Assembly (NCBI GenBank): GCA_958450865.1
Contig: CAUDNY010000005.1
Coordinates: forward strand, 1 to 64,000
Origin: an uncultured Collinsella sp.
GTDB taxonomy: Bacteria; Actinomycetota; Coriobacteriia; Coriobacteriales; Coriobacteriaceae
Length of the DNA stretch: 64,000 nt
Direction: 5' to 3'
The position numbers and the translations under genes are program-made. The notes beneath the pieces are model-generated. The model was not told the origin of the DNA, ran no database searches, and worked only from the letters and a program-made list of their open reading frames with translations. Positions 35,017 through 44,322 of this stretch are shown here, piece after piece. Numbering within the stretch: position 1 is the stretch's first letter; each line of letters starts with the position of its first letter.

Positions 35017-36289
35017 GGACCTCCCTGCGCGCATGGACCAAGCCGGAATCATCGACTCCGATGATAGCAACATCGAGCAGGCACGGGGCTGTAAGTCCAC
35101 AGGTATCGTCAAGACGGGCATGATGGAACGAACCGAGCGTCAGGCTGTCACCATACTCGAGCACGGCACGCTCGACAGTGCCCACGCGACGACGAGCATC
35201 GGCAATAGCGAGCTCCTGCGCCGTGTCTCGCATACGACGGCTGCGCTCGGCCATAACCTCGGGCGGCACCTGGTCGGGCATGTCGGCAGCAAGGGTACCG
35301 GGACGCTTGCTATAGCGAAACACGTGCATACGCGAGAAACCCACACGGCGGCACAGCGCCAGCGACTCCTCGAACTCCTCGTCCGTCTCACCAGGAAAAC
35401 CGACGATGACGTCGCACGAAAGAGACGCCTGCGGCAGGATGGCGCGAATCATGCGCACCGTGTCCTCAAAGGCCTCGGCACTATAGGGACGACCCATGCG
35501 ATGCAGCGTCGCCGTACAGCCGGACTGCACGGGCAGGTGCAAAAACGGGGCAATACGCTGCAGATAGCGCGCCATAACCTTAAGCAGGCGCTCAGAGATA
35601 TCCATGGGTTCGACCGAGGAAATGCGCACATGCGCAATAGTCGTGCGCTCCATGATGGCCTCGAGCAGCTCATCGATTTCGACATGCTCGTCGGTCGCGC
35701 TCTTGCCATCGTAGGCACCCAGGTTCACACCGGTCAGCACCACCTCGGGCACGCCGGCCTCCTGGGCCTCGCGAACTTGCTCAAGCACGGACTCGACGGG
35801 CACGGAACGCTCGGGGCCGCGGGCCTTCCACACGATGCAATAGGTGCAACGGTGGTTGCAGCCATCCTGGATCTTCACGCCCAGCCGCGAACGACCGAGC
35901 GCATCGACCACGTCACCATCGCTGCAGGCGGGAACGCTATCGGACTCAACGCCCAGCACATCGCAGACACGTTCAGCGACATCGATCTTAGACGGCTCGG
36001 CAATCACGCGATCCGAAAGCTCCAACAGCTCCTCGGGATGCAAATTGACCACGCATCCGGTCACGACCACATAGGGCTCATTTGGATAGGCCAGCGCATG
36101 ACGGACGGCCTTACGGGTCTTGGCCTCGGCCTCGCCCGTAACGGCACAGGTGTTAATGACGATCAAATCGGCATCCTGGGGCTCCACAATAGCAAAGCCC
36201 AGGCGCATAAGATCGGCAGTGATACGGTCAGACTCAACCCGGTTGACACGGCAGCCGAGGTTGACGACGGAAATATGGGGTGCGAGCAC
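34997..36289 (-). CDS. mtaB: tRNA t6A37 methylthiotransferase
   Basis: A 430-residue radical-SAM methylthiotransferase that forms ms2t6A37 in tRNA. MtaB type is shown by NLGCRVNRVESD at the N-terminus, NTCAVTGEAEAKTRKAVR, and the radical-SAM block GCNHRCTYCIVWKARGPERS. The GTG start follows AAGGAGCCCGC. It lies 9 bp after dnaJ, the common dnaJ-mtaB pairing. Confidence 0.94.
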   Translation of the reverse strand: MLAPHISVVNLGCRVNRVESDRITADLMRLGFAIVEPQDADLIVINTCAVTGEAEAKTRKAVRHALAYPNEPYVVVTGCVVNLHPEELLELSDRVIAEPSKIDVAERVCDVLGVESDSVPACSDGDVVDALGRSRLGVKIQDGCNHRCTYCIVWKARGPERSVPVESVLEQVREAQEAGVPEVVLTGVNLGAYDGKSATDEHVEIDELLEAIMERTTIAHVRISSVEPMDISERLLKVMARYLQRIAPFLHLPVQSGCTATLHRMGRPYSAEAFEDTVRMIRAILPQASLSCDVIVGFPGETDEEFEESLALCRRVGFSRMHVFRYSKRPGTLAADMPDQVPPEVMAERSRRMRDTAQELAIADARRRVGTVERAVLEYGDSLTLGSFHHARLDDTCGLTAPCLLDVAIIGVDDSGLVHARREVHGSLED

Positions 36290-36298
36290 GCGGGCTCC

Positions 36299-37447
36299 TT
36301 AATCGAGGATATCGTCGAGGGCACTCTTGATACGGTCGGTCACCGACTTCTTACCGGAAGCGACGTCATCGCCCATCTCGTCGGCAAAAGCACGGAGCAG
36401 CTCGCGTTGCTTATTGGAAAGATTGGTGGGAACGACCACGCGCAGTTGCACGATCAGGCGGCCACGCGAACCGCCACCGCCAATGCGCGGCATGCCGTAA
36501 TTATTGACGCTCACGGTGTCGCCGTACTGGGCGCCGGCGGGAACCGTCACCTTAACGACCTCGTCGGGCATAATGCCCTCGACCTCGATCTCGCAGCCGA
36601 GCGCAGCCTGCGCAATCGAGATATCGCTCACCAGGTACAGGTCGTCACCGTTGCGCTTAAAGCGCTCATGGTCGGCAACGCGCACGTTGACAATCAGGTC
36701 GCCAGAAGGCTCGCCGCGAAGGCCGGCCTCGCCAAAGCCGCTCACACGCAGCTGGCGACCGGTCGAAACGCCGGCGGGAATATCGATGTCGATCTTTTCG
36801 TGCGAAGGCGTGCGGCCCTGACCGTCGCAGGTCTCGCAGGGATGGTCGATAACCGTGCCCTCGCCATGGCAGTCGGGGCAAGGCGAGGAAGACTGAACCT
36901 GGCCCAAAAACGATCGCTGAACCGTCGTGACGTAGCCCGTACCGTGGCAGCGACTGCACTGCTTTTCCTGTGCACCCTCGGCCCTACCGGTACCGTTGCA
37001 GTCCTCGCAAGGAGCAAGGCGATCATAGCTGATCGTCTTTTTGCAGCCGAGTGCCGCCTCCTCGAGCGTCACCGAAAGCGAGATGGCCATGTCACGTCCG
37101 CGACGACGCTCACGACGGCTGCGGGCGCCACCACCGGCGCCACCGCCAAAGAACGACGAGAACAGGTCGTCCATGCCCATGCCACCAAAGATATCGTTGA
37201 TGTCGACATAACCAGAGCCACCGGGGCCGTCCGCGGTGCCGTAACGGTCGTAGTTAGCACGCTTCTGCTCATCGGAAAGAACGGAATAGGCCTCGTTGAG
37301 CTCCTTGAACTTGGCCTCGGCCTCGGGATCGTCCGAAACATCCGGATGTACGGTACGGGCCTTCTTTAAAAACGCACGCTTAATCGTCCGCGCGTCGGCA
37401 TCCCTGTCGACGCCAAGCACCTCGTAGTAATCCCTATTTTCCGACAC
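36299..37447 (-). CDS. dnaJ: Chaperone protein DnaJ
   Basis: A 382-residue Hsp40 co-chaperone that stimulates DnaK. J domain with HPD (VHPDVS) in residues 4-70, a glycine-rich region (GGGAGGGARS), four zinc motifs CxxCxGxG (CEDCNGTG, CSRCHGTG, CPDCHGEG, CETCDGQG) and the two C-terminal substrate domains. The start is GTG at 37447 after GGAAGGATTC. It is complete, in contrast to the second DnaJ gene just upstream. Confidence 0.95.
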   Translation of the reverse strand: MSENRDYYEVLGVDRDADARTIKRAFLKKARTVHPDVSDDPEAEAKFKELNEAYSVLSDEQKRANYDRYGTADGPGGSGYVDINDIFGGMGMDDLFSSFFGGGAGGGARSRRERRRGRDMAISLSVTLEEAALGCKKTISYDRLAPCEDCNGTGRAEGAQEKQCSRCHGTGYVTTVQRSFLGQVQSSSPCPDCHGEGTVIDHPCETCDGQGRTPSHEKIDIDIPAGVSTGRQLRVSGFGEAGLRGEPSGDLIVNVRVADHERFKRNGDDLYLVSDISIAQAALGCEIEVEGIMPDEVVKVTVPAGAQYGDTVSVNNYGMPRIGGGGSRGRLIVQLRVVVPTNLSNKQRELLRAFADEMGDDVASGKKSVTDRIKSALDDILD

Positions 37448-37528
37448 GACCGAATCCTTCCAACTTTCATTATTGTCACAGTGCGTCCTATACCCAAGCT
37501 GGGCCGACCGCAAACAAAGGGTTTGATG

Positions 37529-38632
37529 TTATTGCATTTGATACGGCGAAAGCATGGCCCGTTGCGAGCAGCTCGCGAACCAAACCGACACGAGCGCGAA
37601 CATGAAGCCGTTGGCAAAACCGTTGGCAAACTGCATCGCACCGCGCTTCCACCACAGCAGGCTGCGATGAAGCACACCGTCCGAAAGCACCATGAACAGG
37701 CCCATGGTAAACGGAATAAAGCACATCACGGCAAAGGCCGAGAACACGCCCGAGATGGCCGACAGCACCAAAAACGGCGCCACAATGCCCATCAGGTAAA
37801 AGCCAGTACGAGCTTTGCCTTCCAAGCGCTCGGCCTCAACATGGGCGCGGCCGACCAGGTCGCCGCCCGCGGCACCGTTAGTGCCAGCATGGCCCATGCC
37901 GCTAATGCGGACCTCGTCGCCATCGTGCGTGCCGGCAGGAAACTCAATCGTCTGCTCGGAGGTCACACGGGTTCGCCCGCTGCCACCGCAATCGGGGCAG
38001 GGGTCGGCCACGACCTTACCGGAACCGCCGCACTCGGGGCAGACCGACTGGAACGTGCCCGCACCAAACAGGAAGGACAGGTCGACGTCGATGTGGCCGC
38101 GGCCACCGCAGCTCGGGCAGGTATGGGCATGCTCAGACGAAACGGAGCCCGAGCCGCCGCAGTTGCTACAGGTATCGAAGCGCGTGTAGCGGACGGTCTT
38201 GCGGGCACCGCCCCTGGCCTCCTTGGCGTCGAGTTTGATATCGACGACCACGTTGGCGCCGTTCTCGGGATTGTAGGCAGCCTGGCCGCGACGCTGCTGG
38301 CCCCAGGCGCCACCAAAGGGAAAGCCGCCCTCAAAGGGATTGCCATAGCCCGTGCTGCCGGCGTAGCCGCCACCATAGGGCGAAGCCGTAGGAGCACCGG
38401 CAAAGGGATTGCCAGAACGCATGGCGTCGTAGCGCGCACGTTTTTGCTCATCCGAAAGCACGGCGTAGGCCTCGGAAACCTCTTTAAACTTTTCCTCGGC
38501 ATCCGGCTCTTTATTGACGTCCGGATGGAGCTTACGGGCCTTTTGCTGGAAGGCCTTTTGAATATCACGCGAGGTGGCGTCCTTGGAGACACCCAGAATC
38601 TCGTAGTAATCTTTTTCGTTCATCGTCGCCAT
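37529..38632 (-). CDS. DnaJ-like protein with C-terminal membrane segments
   Basis: A 367-residue protein. A J domain with HPD (LHPDVN) spans about residues 7-70, followed by a Gly/Phe region and part of the first C-terminal domain. Four intact zinc motifs (CSNCGGSG, CPSCGGRG, CPECGGSG, CPDCGGSG) and EQTIEFPAGTHDGDEVRISG come next. After about residue 275 the second substrate domain is replaced by three hydrophobic segments (MGIVAPFLVLSAISGVF, FAVMCFIPFTMGLFMVL, GFMFALVSVWFASC). It may present DnaK at the membrane. The ATG at 38632 follows AGGAGG at 9 nt. No frameshift is visible at the junction. Confidence 0.85.
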   Translation of the reverse strand: MATMNEKDYYEILGVSKDATSRDIQKAFQQKARKLHPDVNKEPDAEEKFKEVSEAYAVLSDEQKRARYDAMRSGNPFAGAPTASPYGGGYAGSTGYGNPFEGGFPFGGAWGQQRRGQAAYNPENGANVVVDIKLDAKEARGGARKTVRYTRFDTCSNCGGSGSVSSEHAHTCPSCGGRGHIDVDLSFLFGAGTFQSVCPECGGSGKVVADPCPDCGGSGRTRVTSEQTIEFPAGTHDGDEVRISGMGHAGTNGAAGGDLVGRAHVEAERLEGKARTGFYLMGIVAPFLVLSAISGVFSAFAVMCFIPFTMGLFMVLSDGVLHRSLLWWKRGAMQFANGFANGFMFALVSVWFASCSQRAMLSPYQMQ

Positions 38633-38690
38633 GCGCGGCAACCTCCTGCTCACAGCAGCGTATATATTCCGGTAATTCTACCCGAGCGGC

Positions 38691-39923
38691 CTAAGCTAGA
38701 TCCCAAAACAGCTCGAACAGAACATTTCCATCGAGCCAGCCCAGATGGGTCGGCGCCAGACGAGCTCGAACATGGCCCGCGATGACATCTGCCGAGGTGA
38801 AGGGTCCCTCATGAATCCCGAGCGTCTCGGGCACCCAAGTGGCAAGACCCAATTCGAGCGCACGATCGCAGGCAGCTGCCAGCTCGCCCGTTGGGATGAC
38901 GCAAGCTGCACGAGCCAACAGGTCGGACGCAACACCGCGCGTCATGCGACAAGCGAGCATCAAGTCTTCGGCGACAGCCTCGCGCTGCGACAGATATTCG
39001 GCCTCGAACGCCGTCGCGTCATCGTCACGTTGCACCAGACGCACGCGGTACGCATCGCCTCGAGAAGACACGCCGGGGAACAAACCTGCAAGACGGTCGA
39101 AATCCTCGTCGTCGAGCATGCCCGCGGCAGAACGACCCAGGCCCAGGTAGCCCTGTCCGGTCCAGTAGGCAATGTTATGGGCGCACTCATGGCCGTCGAG
39201 CGCGTAGCTCGCCACCTCATACGGATGATAGCCGGCCGCACCCAGGCGCTCACGCGCCGCGTCCATGCACGAAGCCTGAAAATCCTCATCGGGCTCGAGC
39301 GACTCGTCACGGCACGCCATGCGATAAAGGGGCGTCCCCTCCTCAAGCGTGAGCGGGTAGATCGACACATGATGCGGCGCCGCCGCCAGCACGCCATCGA
39401 GCGTGCTCCGCCAGCTTGCGGCCGTCTGCCCGGGAAGGCCGCACATCAGGTCGCACGACACATCGAGGCCAACTTCCTTCACCGTCGCGATAGCCGCAAG
39501 TGCCCGATTAGCATCGTGAATGCGGCCAATAGCAGCCAGCTCGGTATTGTCGAGGGTTTGCACGCCCAGAGAGATGCGCGTGACACCCGCCTCGGCAAGC
39601 GCGGTGGCGAGCTCGACGGTCAGCGACTCAGGATTGGCTTCGCAAGTAAATTCAACGGGCTTGCACCACATGGAGATACGACGGGCAAGTTTCACCAGGC
39701 GCTCCCCAGCCAGTGAGGGCGTGCCGCCGCCAATATAGACCGTGCGGACCTGCGCAAGCGCCCCGGCGTCGCCAAAGGAATCGAGGCGCGCATACAGCTG
39801 CTCAAAATAGGAATCGAGCGCAGCATCCAAATCACACAGAGCAAAGCTGCGCGAGTCAAAGTCGCAATAGCGGCATTTTTGAGCGCAAAAAGGCACGTGC
39901 ACGTACAGCGCGGTAACGGCCAC
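38691..39923 (-). CDS. hemW: Radical SAM heme chaperone HemW (coproporphyrinogen oxidase-like)
   Basis: A 410-residue radical-SAM protein with VPFCAQKCRYCDF at residues 11-23. The CxxxCxxC-x-F pattern and GGGTPSL fit the HemN/HemW family; the short N-terminus and position next to lepA fit HemW, which inserts heme rather than oxidising coproporphyrinogen. No other heme genes are nearby. The start is GTG, 2 bp after the dusB stop. Confidence 0.9.
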   Translation of the reverse strand: MAVTALYVHVPFCAQKCRYCDFDSRSFALCDLDAALDSYFEQLYARLDSFGDAGALAQVRTVYIGGGTPSLAGERLVKLARRISMWCKPVEFTCEANPESLTVELATALAEAGVTRISLGVQTLDNTELAAIGRIHDANRALAAIATVKEVGLDVSCDLMCGLPGQTAASWRSTLDGVLAAAPHHVSIYPLTLEEGTPLYRMACRDESLEPDEDFQASCMDAARERLGAAGYHPYEVASYALDGHECAHNIAYWTGQGYLGLGRSAAGMLDDEDFDRLAGLFPGVSSRGDAYRVRLVQRDDDATAFEAEYLSQREAVAEDLMLACRMTRGVASDLLARAACVIPTGELAAACDRALELGLATWVPETLGIHEGPFTSADVIAGHVRARLAPTHLGWLDGNVLFELFWDLA

Positions 39924-39925
39924 CC

Positions 39926-40969
39926 TTAAGCCTCCAGCGGATGAGCGGGCACCGACTCACCGGCGGCAAGCGCGGCCTCGCAGGCCACCACATCGCGCTC
40001 GATATCATCGACCAGCGACATGAACTCCTCGTACGTAGAGCAACGCACCACCTGAGCGCGCCAGGCGGCGGCATGGGGCATGCCTTTTAAGTACCAGCTT
40101 GCGTACGTGCGGGCGCGCGACATGAGAGGCAAGAGCTCATGCGTCAGCGTTAGGTGCTCACGCAGAGCGTCCAGGCGCTCGAGCGAGGAGCGAGAAGGAA
40201 CCGGCGTGCCATCGAGTGCAAGGGCTCGGGCATCGCCGAACACCCACGGATTGCCGTAGATGCCGCGCGCGATAAACACCGCGCTGGCACCCGAGCCGTG
40301 CAGATGCTCAGCAGCGTCCTCGGCCGAGAACACATCGCCCGAACCAATCACGGGAATCTCGACAGAATCGGCAACCTCATCGACGACCGACCAGTCGGCC
40401 TGGCCCGTGTAGAGCTGCGTGGCGCAACGACCATGCACGGCGACTGCGGCAGCCCCTGCACTCTCAAGCATCTGGGCAAATGTCGCGGCATTACGGTCCT
40501 CGGCATAAAATCCCTTGCGAATCTTGACGGTCACGGGCACGTGCGCCGCGCCCACCGTGGCCTCGACGATCTTCTCCGCCAGGTCGGGCGTGCGCATGAG
40601 CGCCGAACCCTCGCCCTTGGTGACAACCTTGCGGGCGGGGCATGCCATATTGATATCGATGAGCGACAGGCGATCGCCAACGCGCTCCTCGACGGCGGCG
40701 ACGGCGCTCGCAAACTGCTCGGGCTTGGAGCCAAAGAGCTGCACGCAAATCTGCTGCTCCTCGTCGGCCGGTAGCACCAGGCGCCAGGTCTTGTTGCTGG
40801 CATAGGCAAGACCCGCCACGCTCACCATCTCGCTGTAGGCAAGGTTGGCACCGCGGCGGCGACACATGATGCGATAGGCGGGGTCGGTCACGCCCGCCAT
40901 GGGAGCCATAAGGAACGGCTGCTCGGCATAGGCACCCAGCAGCCGCTTGCTGTATTCAGAAAGCGCCAT
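39926..40969 (-). CDS. dusB: tRNA-dihydrouridine synthase
   Basis: A 347-residue FMN enzyme that reduces uridines in tRNA with NADPH. PFLMAPMAGVTDPAYR starts the TIM barrel, the catalytic Cys is in INMACPARKV, and VKIRKGF, VHGR and GSGDV bind FMN or RNA. The DusB assignment rests on overall pattern. It follows lepA by 4 bp. Confidence 0.9.
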   Translation of the reverse strand: MALSEYSKRLLGAYAEQPFLMAPMAGVTDPAYRIMCRRRGANLAYSEMVSVAGLAYASNKTWRLVLPADEEQQICVQLFGSKPEQFASAVAAVEERVGDRLSLIDINMACPARKVVTKGEGSALMRTPDLAEKIVEATVGAAHVPVTVKIRKGFYAEDRNAATFAQMLESAGAAAVAVHGRCATQLYTGQADWSVVDEVADSVEIPVIGSGDVFSAEDAAEHLHGSGASAVFIARGIYGNPWVFGDARALALDGTPVPSRSSLERLDALREHLTLTHELLPLMSRARTYASWYLKGMPHAAAWRAQVVRCSTYEEFMSLVDDIERDVVACEAALAAGESVPAHPLEA

Positions 40970-40973
40970 GGAC

Positions 40974-42785
40974 CTACTCGTCCACCTTGAGGATCGCCAT
41001 AAAGGCCTCCTGCGGGACCTCGACCGATCCGATGGCCTTCATACGCTTCTTGCCCTCTTTCTGCTTCTCGAGCAGCTTGCGCTTACGCGAGATATCGCCG
41101 CCGTAGCACTTAGCAAGAACGTCCTTGCGACGCGCCTTGACGGTGGAACGGGCGATGATCTTGTTGCCGATAGCACCCTGGATGGGCACCTCGAACAGCT
41201 GACGCGGGATGATCTCCTTGAGCTTGTCGCACAGGCCACGGGCCAGGCCATATGCCTTGTCCTTATGGACGATAAACGAAAGCGCGTCCACCTCGTCGCC
41301 CGAAAGCAAAATATCGAGCTTCACGAGCTCGGAGGGACGGTACTCGTTGAACTCGTAGTCGAGCGAGGCATAGCCCTTGGTGCGGCTCTTGAGCTGATCG
41401 AAGAAGTCCAAGATGAGCTCGGCGAGCGGCATATCGAAGCGCATCTCGACCGATTTGCTCGTCAGGTGGATCATGTCGGTTGTGACGCCGCGGTGCTCGA
41501 TGGCGAGCTGCATGACGGCACCCGTGTACTCAGGTGGGCAGATGATCTTTGCCTTGAGGTAGGGTTCCTCGATACGATCGATGCGTGTGGCCTCGGGAAG
41601 GTCCTGCGGACTGCGGACATCGATCATTTCGCCGTCGGTCTTGTAGACGTGATAGTCAACCGAGGGACTCGTGGCAATGAGGTCCAGGTTGAACTCGCGC
41701 TCCAGGCGTTCCTTGACGACTTCCATGTGCAGCAGGCCCAGGAAGCCCACGCGGAAGCCAAAGCCGAGCGCCACCGAGGTCTCGGGCTCCCACACCAACG
41801 ACGGGTCGTTGACGTGCAGTTTATCGAGCGCGTCACGCAGGTTCTCGTAGTCCTTGTTGTCGATCGGGAACAGGCCCGTATAGACCATGGGCTTGGCCTC
41901 GCGATAACCGGGAAGCGGCTCGGGGCAGGGGTTCGACGCCCACGTAAGGGTATCGCCCACGCGAACGGCCTCGGGATCCTTCAAGCCCGTGACCACATAT
42001 CCGACCTCGCCGACCGTCAGCGCGTCGACCGGGGTCTCGGCAGGACGCTTGACGCCCACGCCGTCGACCAAAAAGTCGCCCTTGGCTTGCATCATAAGCA
42101 GGGTATCGCCCTTTTTGATAGAGCCGTCAAAGACGCGCACCGTGGCGACGACACCACGATACTCGTCGAAGTACGAATCCAGGATGAGTGCCTTGAGCGG
42201 CGCGTTCGCATCGCCCTTGGGCGGAGAGATCAAAAAGACAATGGACTCCAGCAGATCGTGGATGCCCTCGCCGGTCTTGCCCGAGACGCACACGGCATCA
42301 TCGGCAGGGATCGCCAGGTCATCCTCGATCTCGGTCTTAACCTCGTCGGGATGCGCCGAGGGAAGGTCGATCTTGTTGATGGCCGGAACAATGTCCAAGT
42401 TGGCGTTCATGGCGAGCGTCGCGTTGGAGACGGTCTGCGCCTCGACACCCTGGGTGGCATCGACGACGAGCACCGCGCCCTCGCAGGCGGCCAGAGAACG
42501 CGAGACCTCGTAGGTAAAGTCAACGTGGCCCGGCGTATCGATCAGATTGAACTGATACGTCTCACCATCGTCGGCGTCATAGGAAACGCGGACGGCATTG
42601 GACTTGATCGTAATGCCGCGCTCGCGCTCGATATCCATGGTGTCGAGCAGCTGCGACTCCATGTCGCGTTCGTCGACGGTATGGGTGAGCTCGAGGATGC
42701 GGTCACTGATCGTGGACTTGCCATGGTCGATGTGCGCAACGATCGAGAAGTTGCGGATGTGGGAAATGTCAATTGAAGTATTCAT
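40974..42785 (-). CDS. lepA: Elongation factor 4 (LepA)
   Basis: A 603-residue translational GTPase that back-translocates or remodels ribosomes. The G domain has AHIDHGKSTISDRI, DTPGHVDFTYEV and NKIDLPSA; the C-terminal LepA-specific domain ends in a basic segment (KRKLLEKQKEGKKRMK). The ATG at 42785 is supported by homology rather than by its weak Shine-Dalgarno sequence. It is separated from rpsT by a strong terminator, so it probably has its own promoter in the 28 bp before it or depends on read-through. Confidence 0.96.
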   Translation of the reverse strand: MNTSIDISHIRNFSIVAHIDHGKSTISDRILELTHTVDERDMESQLLDTMDIERERGITIKSNAVRVSYDADDGETYQFNLIDTPGHVDFTYEVSRSLAACEGAVLVVDATQGVEAQTVSNATLAMNANLDIVPAINKIDLPSAHPDEVKTEIEDDLAIPADDAVCVSGKTGEGIHDLLESIVFLISPPKGDANAPLKALILDSYFDEYRGVVATVRVFDGSIKKGDTLLMMQAKGDFLVDGVGVKRPAETPVDALTVGEVGYVVTGLKDPEAVRVGDTLTWASNPCPEPLPGYREAKPMVYTGLFPIDNKDYENLRDALDKLHVNDPSLVWEPETSVALGFGFRVGFLGLLHMEVVKERLEREFNLDLIATSPSVDYHVYKTDGEMIDVRSPQDLPEATRIDRIEEPYLKAKIICPPEYTGAVMQLAIEHRGVTTDMIHLTSKSVEMRFDMPLAELILDFFDQLKSRTKGYASLDYEFNEYRPSELVKLDILLSGDEVDALSFIVHKDKAYGLARGLCDKLKEIIPRQLFEVPIQGAIGNKIIARSTVKARRKDVLAKCYGGDISRKRKLLEKQKEGKKRMKAIGSVEVPQEAFMAILKVDE

Positions 42786-42810
42786 GCGGACTATCTTACC
42801 CGAGCGGTAC

Positions 42811-42849
42811 AAAAAATGGAGCCTGTTCCATAAAACAGGCTCCATTTAT
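42811..42849 (-). terminator. Terminator after rpsT
   Basis: AAATGGAGCCTGTT (42814-42827) and its exact complement (42834-42847) form a 14-bp stem; on the minus strand it is followed by TTTTTTG. Confidence 0.92.
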
Positions 42850-42881
42850 GCGCGTAATCTGTGTGGTGTGAAATTTACAAC

Positions 42882-43148
42882 TTAGGCGTTGATGCTGTTC
42901 ACGAGCTTGGCAAGACCGGACTTGCGGTTGGAAGCCTGGTTCTTGTGGATAACATGCTTGGCGGCAGCCATGTCGAGACGCTTGGTGACGGTCTTGAGGG
43001 CAGCCTGGGCCTTCTCGGCGTCGCCCTCGGCGACGGCGGACTGGACGTGCTTGGTCAGCGTCTTGAGCTCGGACTTGACAGCCTTGTTACGCATGCGAGC
43101 TGCCTCATTGGTGCGGATACGCTTCTTCTGAGACTTGATGTTTGCCAC
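42882..43148 (-). CDS. rpsT: 30S ribosomal protein S20
   Basis: An 88-residue small-subunit protein: ANIKSQKKRIRTNEAARMRN at the N-terminus and HKNQASNRKSGLAKLVN at the end. The start is GTG at 43148 after GAAAGGAAC, consistent with the non-ATG starts of rpsT in other bacteria. A terminator-like hairpin lies in its leader. Confidence 0.96.
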   Translation of the reverse strand: MANIKSQKKRIRTNEAARMRNKAVKSELKTLTKHVQSAVAEGDAEKAQAALKTVTKRLDMAAAKHVIHKNQASNRKSGLAKLVNSINA

Positions 43149-43175
43149 TTCTGGAGTTCCTTTCGAGTTCCTTGC

Positions 43176-43213
43176 AAAAAATGTATGACACCTCTGAGAC
43201 ACGGTGAGGTCAT
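43176..43213 (-). promoter_or_regulatory. Terminator-like hairpin in rpsT leader
   Basis: Minus strand: ATGACCTC (43213-43206) pairs with GAGGTGTCAT (43193-43184, one bulge), then ACATTTTTTG. It lies between the rpsT promoter and its start codon, so it could attenuate rpsT; alternatively it ends holA transcripts. Confidence 0.6.
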
Positions 43214-43223
43214 GCAAGCGCCT

Positions 43224-43229
43224 ACTATA
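43224..43229 (-). promoter_or_regulatory. Extended -10 promoter of rpsT
   Basis: TGCTATAGT on the minus strand; the hexamer TATAGT has an upstream TG. The same extended -10 is used by rpmB (55914-55919). No good -35 is seen. Confidence 0.55.
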
Positions 43230-43281
43230 GCACGCTCCCCCTCAAAGGGATAGAACGAATTTGTCAAATAGGCAGGTATCA

Positions 43282-44244
43282 TCACGATTTTCTCAAGATG
43301 TTCGTAATCCAGAGCAAAAGCGCGGTCTCGGAATCTGCCGAACCCTTGAGCGCGAGCTCCACATCAACGGCACCCTCGAGCGCTGCGACGAGCTCGGTCA
43401 TCGAAAAACGACGCGCCCAGGTAAGGTGATTCTTGACCTGCCAGGACTGGAGCTTGAGCGTTGCGGCCAGCTCGCGACCCTGCCCACGCGCGTCGAGCGC
43501 CTTGGCGACGATAAGCTCGCGAATGCGACCGCACAGCAATGTGTAAGTCCACACGTAGCTCTTGGAGGGCAGGAGCTTAAAGAGCTCGAGCGAACGCCGC
43601 ATATCGCGAGCCGAGACGGCGTTGAGGAAGTCCCAGGGTTGGACCTCGGCCGTACGTACAATCCAGCGCTCAACATCGGCAAGTTCAATCTGGGGCGACT
43701 CGACCATCTGGGCAAGCTTAGTCAAGTCGTTATCGAGCATGCGCGTGTTTTCGCCCGAACGCGAGACGAGCTCCTCGGCGGCCGCCGTCGAAATCGACTT
43801 ACCGCGCTGCGTCGCCATCTGCTGAACACGGCGCGGCAGTTCCCAGCGCTTGGCACCCGAGCAATCGACGATAGCCTTCTTGTCGATCTTGGCGATTGCC
43901 TTATACAGGCGCGTATTCTTGGCAAGTGAGTCGGCGATGATGAGGCAGACCGTTGTGGGGCTGGGACTCGCCAGATACCCAACGAGCGGCTCCGAGACCG
44001 CCTTAGCGAGCTTTGAGCAGCCATCGAGGATTACCAGACGAAACTCGCTGCCCATCGGAAAGGTGTTAAGCGATCCGATAATGGACTCGATATCGGGGTC
44101 CTTGGTCATGTCTCGCTCGTCGAGGTTGAACTCGACCATACCCGACTTTTCCAGACGCGCTTTCATACGCGAGACGGCGTGGTCGCGCTTAACTCCGTCG
44201 GTACCGACGATCAGATATGCCGGCAGCAAACCGGTTTCGGACAT
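43282..44244 (-). CDS. holA: DNA polymerase III subunit delta
   Basis: A 320-residue clamp-loader subunit that opens the beta clamp. The N-terminus LPAYLIVGTDGVKRDHAV, LVILDGCSKL and the conserved LTKLAQM segment near residue 170 fit HolA. The ATG follows GGAGGGGAGCGCA. It is downstream of comEC, the usual comEA-comEC-holA order, with 78 bp between. Confidence 0.93.
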   Translation of the reverse strand: MSETGLLPAYLIVGTDGVKRDHAVSRMKARLEKSGMVEFNLDERDMTKDPDIESIIGSLNTFPMGSEFRLVILDGCSKLAKAVSEPLVGYLASPSPTTVCLIIADSLAKNTRLYKAIAKIDKKAIVDCSGAKRWELPRRVQQMATQRGKSISTAAAEELVSRSGENTRMLDNDLTKLAQMVESPQIELADVERWIVRTAEVQPWDFLNAVSARDMRRSLELFKLLPSKSYVWTYTLLCGRIRELIVAKALDARGQGRELAATLKLQSWQVKNHLTWARRFSMTELVAALEGAVDVELALKGSADSETALLLWITNILRKS

Positions 44245-44322
44245 TGCGCTCCCCTCCCGCAGGCCTTCCTATTCGTTCCGTGCCATTCTAGCCCAGGGGC
44301 CCACCACACGCCAACGACGTCG

